NCBI GenBank assembly: GCA_012514225.1
Contig: JAAZAQ010000037.1
Coordinates: 1-5,252, forward strand
DNA from: Clostridiales bacterium
Lineage (GTDB): Bacteria; Bacillota; Clostridia; Christensenellales; Aristaeellaceae
Reading direction: 5' to 3'
DNA: 5,252 bases
Shown here: one piece after another, positions 1 through 4,974 of the stretch
How the letters are laid out: every line of letters starts with the position of its first letter
Position numbering within the stretch: the stretch's first letter is position 1
The notes under the pieces: generated by a model
What the model was told of the DNA's origin: nothing
What the model saw: only the letters and a program-made list of their open reading frames with translations
Databases searched by the model: none
Position numbers and translations under genes: made by a program

Positions 1-252
1 ATCCTGGACGAGCCCACCCGCGGGGTGGACATCGGCGCCAAGGAAATCATCCACAAGGCCATCGACCGGCTGGCCAAGCAGGGCACGGCCATCATCCTCA
101 TCACCAGCGACCTGCCCGAAATCGTCGGCCTGTCCGACCGCGCGGTCATCCTGCGCAACGGGCACGTCATCGGGGAAATCCCCCGCAACGGCATCCTGGA
201 GACCGAGCTGCTCATGGCCGCCAACGGCGAGGGGGAATACGTGCATGTCTGA
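1..252 (+). CDS. Sugar ABC transporter ATP-binding protein (RbsA/MglA/RhaT type), C-terminal fragment
   Basis: This is the last 83 residues of the cytoplasmic ATPase that powers the sugar importer encoded by the next genes; the start lies upstream of the window. The visible part opens with the Walker B and D-loop of the second nucleotide-binding domain (ILDEPTRGVDIGAK, visible residues 1-14, Asp3 and Glu4 being the Walker B acid and catalytic glutamate). It continues with the segment ITSDLPEIVGLSDRAVILRN (residues 34-53), typical of the C-terminal domain of tandem-domain sugar ATPases. The usual H-loop histidine is replaced by Ser36, as is normal in the second half of RbsA-type proteins (SSELPE-like motif), so this is not a defect. 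The TGA stop overlaps the start of the first permease by 8 bases, which implies coupled translation. Family assignment is firm; the substrate cannot be read from this fragment. Confidence 0.93.
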   Translation: MLDEPTRGVDIGAKEIIHKAIDRLAKQGTAIILITSDLPEIVGLSDRAVILRNGHVIGEIPRNGILETELLMAANGEGEYVHV

Positions 253-1282
253 GACCAACTTCGACTCCAACCCCGCATGCACCGTCCACCGCGTGCGCGA
301 GACCAGCAAGTTCGCGCAATGGATCAACCGCCTGGGCGTTTACGTGGTGGTCGCGGCCCTGCTGATTATCGGCATGGCGGTGGCGCCCACCAAGTTCCTG
401 TCCCTGGAGAACATCCGCAACACCCTCCAGTCCGTCTCCCTGATGGGCATGGTCGCCGTCGGCATGAGCTTCGTGGTGTACTCGGCCAACTTCGCCGACC
501 TGTCCGCGCCCATGATCATCGCCTTCTCCGGCATGATCACCATCAGCAGCATCCGGATGGGCTTCGTGCCCGCCTTCGTCATCGGCGTGCTGTCGGGCAC
601 CCTGCTGGGCGCGATCAGCGGCTTTGTCATCGGCAAGCTGCGGGCGCACCCGGTCATCTGGACGATGGCGTACAACTTCGTGCTCTCGGGCATCGTCCGC
701 TGGATTTACATGGGCAGCCAGATTTACCCGGACGTCATCGCGCCGGATTCCGCGGCCGTGGACACCTTCTACAACCTGTCCCGCGCCAGCATCCCCATCG
801 GGGACTTCAGCCTCTCCTGGATGACGGTCGTCATGCTGGCGATGATCGTGCTGGGGCAGCTCATCCTCAAGCGGACCAAGTTCGGCAACCAGCTCAAGGT
901 CGTGGGCTCCAACTACGAGGCGGCGCGGCTGTCGGGCATCAACGTGACGGGCGTCATCATCACCGTGTTCATGATCGCGGCCTTCTGCTTCGCGGTGACC
1001 GGCGTCTTCTTTGCCTCCATCTCCAAGATGGGCGCCTACTACAACGGCGAGGGCTACGACTTCCGCGCGGTGACGGCGGTGCTGCTGGGCGGCATGACCC
1101 TGATGGGCGGCAAGGGGGACATGATCGGCACCTTCGGCGGCGCGCTGGTGATGGGCATGCTGACCAACATCATGAACCTCATCGGCGTGTCCACCTTCGA
1201 GCAGTACATGGTGCTGGGCGTCGCCTTCCTGATCATCGTGTGGATTACGACGATTTCTGACAGAAAGCTGGGGAAGAGCTGA
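245..1282 (+). CDS. Sugar ABC transporter permease 1 (BPD_transp_2, RbsC/RhaP-like)
   Basis: This 345-residue integral membrane permease should form one half of the translocation channel. After a cytoplasmic N-terminus of about 30 residues, hydrophobic segments are visible near residues 31-47, 63-79, 86-102, 108-130, 136-156, 189-208, 236-258, 272-284, 296-313 and 320-336, matching the usual 8-10 helices of the family. Family marks include RTKFGNQLKVVGSNYEAARLSGI (residues 210-232, shown in part by KFGNQLKVVGSNYEAARLSG) and the late LLGGMTLMGGKG loop (280-291). The sequence is a diverged family member: the common G-x-x-DLSVG motif reads ANFADLSAP (81-89). The start is chosen because ATG245 overlaps the ATPase stop and has a GAGGGGG ribosome binding site at 229-235. 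Its stop overlaps the next start by one base. Pairing with a second, non-identical permease suggests a heterodimeric channel, as in RhaPQ or LsrCD. Confidence 0.93.
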   Translation: MSETNFDSNPACTVHRVRETSKFAQWINRLGVYVVVAALLIIGMAVAPTKFLSLENIRNTLQSVSLMGMVAVGMSFVVYSANFADLSAPMIIAFSGMITISSIRMGFVPAFVIGVLSGTLLGAISGFVIGKLRAHPVIWTMAYNFVLSGIVRWIYMGSQIYPDVIAPDSAAVDTFYNLSRASIPIGDFSLSWMTVVMLAMIVLGQLILKRTKFGNQLKVVGSNYEAARLSGINVTGVIITVFMIAAFCFAVTGVFFASISKMGAYYNGEGYDFRAVTAVLLGGMTLMGGKGDMIGTFGGALVMGMLTNIMNLIGVSTFEQYMVLGVAFLIIVWITTISDRKLGKS

Positions 1283-2322
1283 TGGACGGGAAGCGGAAAC
1301 TGAATATCCCGCGGCTGGTGAACGAGTACCGCGTCTACCTCATCCTCGTCCTCATGCTGCTCATCGGCACCCAGGCGCGGCGCTACTTCACGGTGCTCAA
1401 CATCAAGTCCATCCTGGACAGCACCGTGCTGTTCACTATGATCGGCAGCGGGTTCACCCTGTGCATGATCTGCGGCCACATGGATCTGTCCGTCGGCCTG
1501 ATGGCCAACCTGGGCGCGATTTTCGCCGTGGGTCTGCACACCCTGCAGGGGCTGCCCTGGGCCGCGTCCATCGCCGTCGCCCTGCTGGCCGCCGCCGCGG
1601 CGGGCGTGGTCAACGGCATCCTGGTCACCAAGGGCAAAATCCATTCCTTCATTGTGACCCTGGGCATGCAGTTCGTGCTGCGGGGCATCGTCTACATCTA
1701 CTGCGGCGCCGGGGAAATCGGCGTCAGCGGCGACTACGCCCTGGGCGACTGGCTCAACCACCAGCTGGGCGGCTTCCCCCTCACGCCCAAGTTCCTCATC
1801 ACCCTGTCGGTGGGCGCCGTGCTGGCCCTCATCCTGTGGAAGACGCGCTTCGGCCGCAACGTTTACGTCACCGGCGGCAACCGGGACACGGCCTGGCTGG
1901 GCGGCGTGAACACGACCGCCACCACCATCGGGGCCTTCGCGATTTCGGGCGTCGTCTCCGCCCTGGGCGGCATCCTCTTCGCCATCGCGCAAAGCTCCGC
2001 CGCCCCCAACCTGGGCGAGAAGGGCATCAGCCCGCTGATGGTCGCACTGGCCGCGACCGTCATCGGCGGCACGTCCACCTACGGCGGCAAGGGCAGCGTG
2101 TGGAAGACCTTCGTCGCGGTCATCGCCCTGATGGCCATGAACAGCGCGCTGAACATCATCTACCGCAAGATTGAAATCCAGATCCTGGCCAACGGCCTCA
2201 TCCTGGCGGCCGTCGTACTGTACGAGACCATCGTCGCCTACTTCGCCGGCAAGAAGGCCGGCGCGCGCGCCCAGCTGCTGCTGGAGCGGAAGCGGCAGAT
2301 TGCCGAACCGTCCCCCAGGTGA
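1282..2322 (+). CDS. Sugar ABC transporter permease 2 (BPD_transp_2, RbsC/RhaQ-like)
   Basis: This 346-residue membrane permease is the likely partner of the preceding one. It keeps the textbook motifs of the family: GHMDLSVGLMANLGAI (residues 65-80), the HSFIVTLGMQ segment (121-130), FGRNVYVTGGNRDTAWLGGV (190-209) and ATVIGGTSTYGGKGS (258-272). Hydrophobic segments are visible near residues 17-29, 46-64, 70-86, 94-116, 123-141, 169-186, 213-236, 252-264, 274-293 and 301-321. A basic cytoplasmic tail follows (KKAGARAQLLLERKRQ, 324-339). ATG1282 shares its A with the TGA stop of permease 1 (TGATG arrangement), and a GGGGAAGAG ribosome binding site lies at 1270-1278, so translation is probably coupled and the two subunits are made in equal amounts. 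The tight linkage and distinct sequence fit a heterodimeric importer of the RhaPQ/LsrCD type. Confidence 0.94.
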   Translation: MDGKRKLNIPRLVNEYRVYLILVLMLLIGTQARRYFTVLNIKSILDSTVLFTMIGSGFTLCMICGHMDLSVGLMANLGAIFAVGLHTLQGLPWAASIAVALLAAAAAGVVNGILVTKGKIHSFIVTLGMQFVLRGIVYIYCGAGEIGVSGDYALGDWLNHQLGGFPLTPKFLITLSVGAVLALILWKTRFGRNVYVTGGNRDTAWLGGVNTTATTIGAFAISGVVSALGGILFAIAQSSAAPNLGEKGISPLMVALAATVIGGTSTYGGKGSVWKTFVAVIALMAMNSALNIIYRKIEIQILANGLILAAVVLYETIVAYFAGKKAGARAQLLLERKRQIAEPSPR

Positions 2323-2344
2323 GAACCCACCGGGGATTGTATAA

Positions 2345-2352
2345 AAAGGAGG
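2345..2352 (+). promoter_or_regulatory. Strong ribosome binding site of the sugar-binding protein gene
   Basis: AAAGGAGG sits five bases before ATG2358 in a short A-rich patch that stands out from the GC-rich surroundings. It decides the start: an in-frame GTG at 2319 would give 13 more residues, but would break the pattern of a signal peptide at the very N-terminus and has no good ribosome binding site. It also gives the binding protein independent, strong initiation, unlike the overlapping permease genes. Confidence 0.85.
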
Positions 2353-2357
2353 AAACC

Positions 2358-3488
2358 ATGAAAAAACTGCTGGCCCTGTTGCTGACCCTGGCCCTGCTCC
2401 TGCCCGCCGCCGCGCTCGCGGCGCTGCCGGATTCCAGCGGCGTGCTGTCCACGGACGGGCAGATGCTCATGCCTGAACTGACCGTCAAGGACATCCCGGA
2501 GCGCCCGGCGGATCCCGCCTCACTGCCCGAAACCGACGCCGGCCGTTATTTCGACATGGAATACGCGGGCTGGGACGCCACCGAAAAGGTGAACATCCCC
2601 GTCTCCGACGGGTCGGGCCCCCAGGGCAAGAACGTCATCGTCATCGTGCACGGCGCGCACGGCTGGACCACCGCCTACCAGAAGGGCGTTCAGAAGGCCG
2701 CGGACTTCTTCGGCATCACCGTCGAAATCATGGACCCCAACTGGGACCTGGCGACCCAGAACCAGATGATTGACACCGCCATCAACCTCCAGCCCGACGC
2801 CATCGCGCTCATCCCCCTCAACGCCGAGTCCGCGGTGCAGCAGTTCAAGAAGATCAACGACGCCGGCATCCCGGCCTTCGGCACCAACACCCTGACCACC
2901 TCCGACGCCATGAAGTACATGGTCTGCTGGACCGGTCCGGACGACTGGGGCCAGATGCGCAAGCTGTCGGACGTGCTGGCCAAGGCCATGAACAACGAGG
3001 GCGGCATCGCCTACATCACCCACAACGCCGGCACCTCCCCCTACTACGCCCGCACCTACGGCCCCATCACGCAGTTCGCGCAGACGGCCCCGGGCATCAA
3101 GACCCTGGACATCCAGACCCCCGGCTTTGACGCGGTCGCCTGCAAGCAGGTCGTCGCCGACTGGCTGACCCGCTTCGGCACCGAGCTGAAAGCCATCTTC
3201 CTGGCGGACGACTCCGCCCAGGCCATCGGCGCGATCGACGCGCTCAACGAGGCCGGCCGCAGCGACGTCCTGGTCGTCGCCGCGGGCAACTCCAAGACCG
3301 GTCAGGACTACGTGAAGGAAGGCAAGCTGCTCGCCATCACCTACCAGACCGCAGAGGGCGATGGCGCGGCCGCCATCTTCGCGATGGCCAAGTACTTCGA
3401 CGGCCAGGAGGTTCCCGCCATCGGGTACCTGGCCCAGCAGATCATCACCCTGGAGAACGTGGACAGCTTCTATCCTGTGCAGTGGTAA
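2358..3488 (+). CDS. Sugar ABC transporter substrate-binding protein (Peripla_BP_4 / RbsB-like, RhaS-like role)
   Basis: This 376-residue extracytoplasmic receptor should bind the sugar and deliver it to the two permeases. Residues 1-21 form a clear signal peptide: MKK, a leucine-rich core, then ALA before Ala22, a signal peptidase I site. There is no lipobox cysteine. Residues 22-90 are a polar, proline- and acid-rich extension before the first core strand KNVIVIVHG (91-99). The two-lobed fold then shows QMIDTAINLQPDAIALIPLN (136-155), GIPAFGTNT (170-178), MNNEGGIAYITHNAG (211-225), LKAIFLADDSAQAIGAIDAL (277-296) and VLVVAAGNSKTGQDYVKEGKL (304-324), all in the order expected for RbsB-type proteins. 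ATG2358 is used because of the ribosome binding site at 2345-2352 and the signal peptide. It is the only complete gene here ending in TAA, and two strong hairpins follow, consistent with higher expression than its neighbours. The sugar itself cannot be read from the sequence; rhamnose is inferred from the mutarotase downstream. Confidence 0.93.
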   Translation: MKKLLALLLTLALLLPAAALAALPDSSGVLSTDGQMLMPELTVKDIPERPADPASLPETDAGRYFDMEYAGWDATEKVNIPVSDGSGPQGKNVIVIVHGAHGWTTAYQKGVQKAADFFGITVEIMDPNWDLATQNQMIDTAINLQPDAIALIPLNAESAVQQFKKINDAGIPAFGTNTLTTSDAMKYMVCWTGPDDWGQMRKLSDVLAKAMNNEGGIAYITHNAGTSPYYARTYGPITQFAQTAPGIKTLDIQTPGFDAVACKQVVADWLTRFGTELKAIFLADDSAQAIGAIDALNEAGRSDVLVVAAGNSKTGQDYVKEGKLLAITYQTAEGDGAAAIFAMAKYFDGQEVPAIGYLAQQIITLENVDSFYPVQW

Positions 3489-3495
3489 ACGGTAT

Positions 3496-3525
3496 CCCGG
3501 GGCCGTCCGAAAGGGCGGCCCCGGG
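3496..3525 (+). promoter_or_regulatory. Long GC hairpin with GAAA tetraloop after the binding-protein gene
   Basis: CCCGGGGCCGTCC (3496-3508) pairs with GGGCGGCCCCGGG (3513-3525), giving a 13-bp stem with one G-U pair, closed by a GAAA loop (3509-3512), a GNRA tetraloop. It starts seven bases after the TAA stop of the binding-protein gene. No T-run follows, so it is not a standard intrinsic terminator. It more likely protects the 3' end of the upstream mRNA segment from exonucleases or reduces read-through, giving more binding protein than downstream enzymes. Structure is seen in the sequence; function is inferred. Confidence 0.7.
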
Positions 3526-3529
3526 CAAG

Positions 3530-3550
3530 CCCCGCGCCCGGCGCGCGGGG
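3530..3550 (+). promoter_or_regulatory. Second GC hairpin directly before the mutarotase ribosome binding site
   Basis: CCCCGCGC (3530-3537) pairs perfectly with GCGCGGGG (3543-3550) around a CCGGC loop, an 8-bp stem four bases after the first hairpin. The mutarotase ribosome binding site (AAGGAG, 3552-3557) begins two bases later. The left arm could instead pair with GCGCGG at 3559-3564, which would put the ribosome binding site inside a loop. The proximity suggests an effect on translation of the mutarotase gene, but GC-rich DNA forms such pairings easily, so function is uncertain. Confidence 0.45.
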
Positions 3551-3567
3551 GAAGGAGCGCGCGGCAT

Positions 3568-3891
3568 ATGAAACGCATCGGCCAACTGATCGGCCTGAGG
3601 CCTGAAAAGGCCGAGTATTACAAGAAACTGCACGCGGACGCCTGGCCGGGCGTGCTGGACATGATCAGGGCGTGCAACATCCGGAATTATTCCATCTTCC
3701 ACCGGGACGGCCAGCTGTTCGCCTATTTCGAGTACGTCGGCGACGATTTCGACGCGGACATGGCCAAAATGGCCGCCGACCCCCTGACGCAGGAGTGGTG
3801 GGCGGAGTGCAAGCCCTGCCAGGAGCCGCTGCCGGGCCGCGCGCCGGGCGAATGGTGGAGCGACATGGAAGAGGTCTTCCATACGGACTGA
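3568..3891 (+). CDS. rhaM: L-rhamnose mutarotase family protein (RhaM/RhaU, DUF718)
   Basis: This cytoplasmic protein of 107 residues (the E. coli enzyme has 104) should interconvert the alpha and beta anomers of L-rhamnose or a similar sugar after uptake. The pattern is collinear with E. coli RhaM as I recall it: Tyr18 and His22, the E. coli active-site positions, followed by WP (26-27), NYSIF (40-44), LFAYFEY (50-56), the WW pair (77-78) and the C-terminal EEVFHTD (101-107). ATG3568 is chosen because AAGGAG lies at 3552-3557 with a ten-base spacing and because the family begins just before the first strand KRIGQLIGL. An upstream in-frame extension only reads through the hairpin region and the end of the binding-protein gene in another frame. 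It lies directly behind a sugar importer, as rhaU does in the rhizobial rhaSTPQUK operon. Family assignment is strong; action on rhamnose rather than a related sugar is inferred. Confidence 0.9.
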   Translation: MKRIGQLIGLRPEKAEYYKKLHADAWPGVLDMIRACNIRNYSIFHRDGQLFAYFEYVGDDFDADMAKMAADPLTQEWWAECKPCQEPLPGRAPGEWWSDMEEVFHTD

Positions 3892-3896
3892 GGAGG
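3891..3896 (+). promoter_or_regulatory. Ribosome binding site overlapping the mutarotase stop codon
   Basis: AGGAGG begins on the last base of the mutarotase TGA (3889-3891) and lies five bases before ATG3902. A ribosome ending the mutarotase would therefore stand on the ribosome binding site of the next gene, implying coupled translation of the two. Confidence 0.8.
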
Positions 3897-3901
3897 TTGG
3901 G

Positions 3902-4939
3902 ATGAACAGCCTGGAGCGTTTTCTGGCGACCATCGAGCGCAGGGGCGTGGACCGCCCCGCGGCCTGGCTGGGAATGCCGGACCGGCACGCCCTGCCCGCC
4001 CTGTTCGAGGAATACGGTGTGGACAGCCTGCACGCGCTGAAGCTGGCCGTCGGGGACGATTTTTACGCGGTGGAGCTGCCCTACGACGCGCCGGACGCCA
4101 AGGCCATCTATTCCGCCTTCAACTGGTACGGGGACAAGGCCCAGGACGACGACCACCGCACGCTGACCGCGGACGGCTGCTTCAAGGACGCGGAGACGCC
4201 CGAGGACCTCGCCTTTTTCGACTGGCCGGACCCGGCGAAATACATCGACCGGGCTGAGTGCCGGCGGCGGGTGGAGCAGGCGCCCCCCGACAAGGCGGTG
4301 CTGGGCGTCATCTGGTCCGCGCACTTCCAGGACACCTGCGCGGCCTTCGGCATGGACACCGCCCTGATGAACATGCTCGTCAACCCGGAGGTTTACCGGG
4401 CGGTGGACGACCGGATCGTCGCGTTCTACCTGAAGGCCAACGGCATCTTTTACGAGGAGACGCGCGGGCGGCTGCACGCCGTGCTCATCGGCAACGACAT
4501 GGGCAGCCAGCGGGCGCTGATGATTTCTCCGGAACTGGTGCGCCAGTTCGTCATCCCCGGCGTGCGCCGGCTGGTCGGGCAGGCCCACGACTACGGGCTG
4601 AAGGTCATCTACCATTCCTGCGGCTCCATCGCCCCTGTCATCCCGGACCTCATCGAGGCGGGCGTGGACGCCATCCACCCCATCCAGGCGAAGGCCCACG
4701 GCATGGGCGCGGCCGAGCTGCGCGGGCAGTACGGGGACCGGGTGTCCTTCTGCGGCGGCATGGACGTGCAGGACCTGATGGTCAACGGCACCCCGGACAG
4801 CGTCCGCGCCGAGGTCCGCCGCCTGCGCGGGCTGTTCCCCACCGGGCTCATCCTCTCGCCCAGCCACGAGGCCATCCTGCCCGACGTGCCGCCCCGCAAC
4901 GTCCGCGCGCTGTTCGAGGAAGCCACCCGGGCCGGCTGA
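3902..4939 (+). CDS. Uroporphyrinogen decarboxylase superfamily protein, MtaA/CmuA-like (not HemE)
   Basis: This cytoplasmic protein of 345 residues has the usual length for the URO-D superfamily TIM-barrel. Diagnostic stretches are GNDMGSQRALMISPELVRQF (197-216), the metal-site motif YHSCGSIAPVIPDLIEAG (237-254) leading to DAIHPIQ (256-262), VSFCGGMDVQDLM (281-293) and the C-terminal SPSHEAILPDVPPRNVRALFEE (319-340). The N-terminal RQAGR motif that binds the tetrapyrrole in true HemE is missing: the matching region reads DRPAAWLGMPDR (17-28). Heme biosynthesis is therefore unlikely. Methyltransferases of this superfamily (MtaA, CmuA) use H-x-C plus a later Cys to bind zinc; here His238 and Cys240 are present and the later position appears to be His322, with Cys284 between them. 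It is co-translated with the mutarotase and followed by a second family member. The physiological reaction is unknown; methyl transfer or another role in handling the imported sugar are possibilities only. Confidence 0.88.
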   Translation: MNSLERFLATIERRGVDRPAAWLGMPDRHALPALFEEYGVDSLHALKLAVGDDFYAVELPYDAPDAKAIYSAFNWYGDKAQDDDHRTLTADGCFKDAETPEDLAFFDWPDPAKYIDRAECRRRVEQAPPDKAVLGVIWSAHFQDTCAAFGMDTALMNMLVNPEVYRAVDDRIVAFYLKANGIFYEETRGRLHAVLIGNDMGSQRALMISPELVRQFVIPGVRRLVGQAHDYGLKVIYHSCGSIAPVIPDLIEAGVDAIHPIQAKAHGMGAAELRGQYGDRVSFCGGMDVQDLMVNGTPDSVRAEVRRLRGLFPTGLILSPSHEAILPDVPPRNVRALFEEATRAG

Positions 4940-4946
4940 GCCGGCC
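4930..4946 (+). promoter_or_regulatory. Small hairpin with the UroD-family stop codon in its loop
   Basis: GGCCGGC (4930-4936) pairs perfectly with GCCGGCC (4940-4946), and the three loop bases are exactly the TGA stop codon (4937-4939). No T-run follows, so it is not a terminator. It may be chance in GC-rich sequence, or may affect termination or re-initiation before the next gene. Confidence 0.4.
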
Positions 4947-4960
4947 GAATCCCAAGGGAA

Positions 4961-4967
4961 AGAGGTG
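4961..4967 (+). promoter_or_regulatory. Ribosome binding site of the second UroD-family gene
   Basis: AGAGGTG lies seven bases before ATG4975, within a purine-rich run starting at 4954. It supports ATG4975 as the start of the partial gene that runs off the window. Confidence 0.65.
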
Positions 4968-4974
4968 TTCGCAG

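Noticed and set aside
1054..1992. Long open frame on the minus strand (312 codons) across the two permeases
   Set aside because: Its translation is biased toward Gln, His, Asp, Gly and Ala, with no family motif, and it crosses two coupled plus-strand genes with conserved permease motifs.
1461..2174. Second plus-strand open frame inside permease 2
   Set aside because: The product is Arg/Gly/His-rich and soluble-looking, while the other frame gives a regular membrane permease; it is an out-of-frame shadow.
2337..2344. TGTATAAA as a promoter -10 element for the binding-protein gene
   Set aside because: It lies only a base or so before the ribosome binding site, leaving no room for a normal transcript leader, and I see no convincing -35 box upstream; it more likely reflects the A-rich leader around the ribosome binding site.
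2319..2357. GTG2319 as the start of the sugar-binding protein
   Set aside because: It overlaps the permease 2 stop but lacks a ribosome binding site and would put 13 charged residues before a perfect signal peptide; ATG2358 has AAAGGAGG five bases upstream.
3496..3550. Intrinsic transcription terminator ending the transporter operon
   Set aside because: Both hairpins are strong but neither is followed by a T-run (the bases after the first are CAAGC, after the second GAAGGAG), and the next gene follows at once on the same strand.
3361..3567. Upstream in-frame extension of the mutarotase to ATG3361
   Set aside because: The extra 69 residues overlap the receptor gene in another frame and cross the hairpin region, are Ser/Pro/Arg-rich, and the family begins at the residue encoded at 3568.
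2520..3578. Long open frame on the minus strand (352 codons) opposite the sugar-binding protein gene
   Set aside because: It is a compositional shadow: no recognisable domain, and fully overlapped by a well-supported receptor gene.
3665..4867. Long open frame on the minus strand (400 codons) opposite the UroD-family gene
   Set aside because: The translation is low-complexity, rich in Val, Gly, Arg, His and Asp, as expected for the complement of a GC-rich gene; the plus strand codes a clear family member with family motifs throughout.
3902..4939. HemE (uroporphyrinogen decarboxylase of heme synthesis)
   Set aside because: The N-terminal RQAGR motif is absent, the H-x-C motif typical of the methyltransferase-like branch is present, and the neighbours are sugar genes rather than heme genes.
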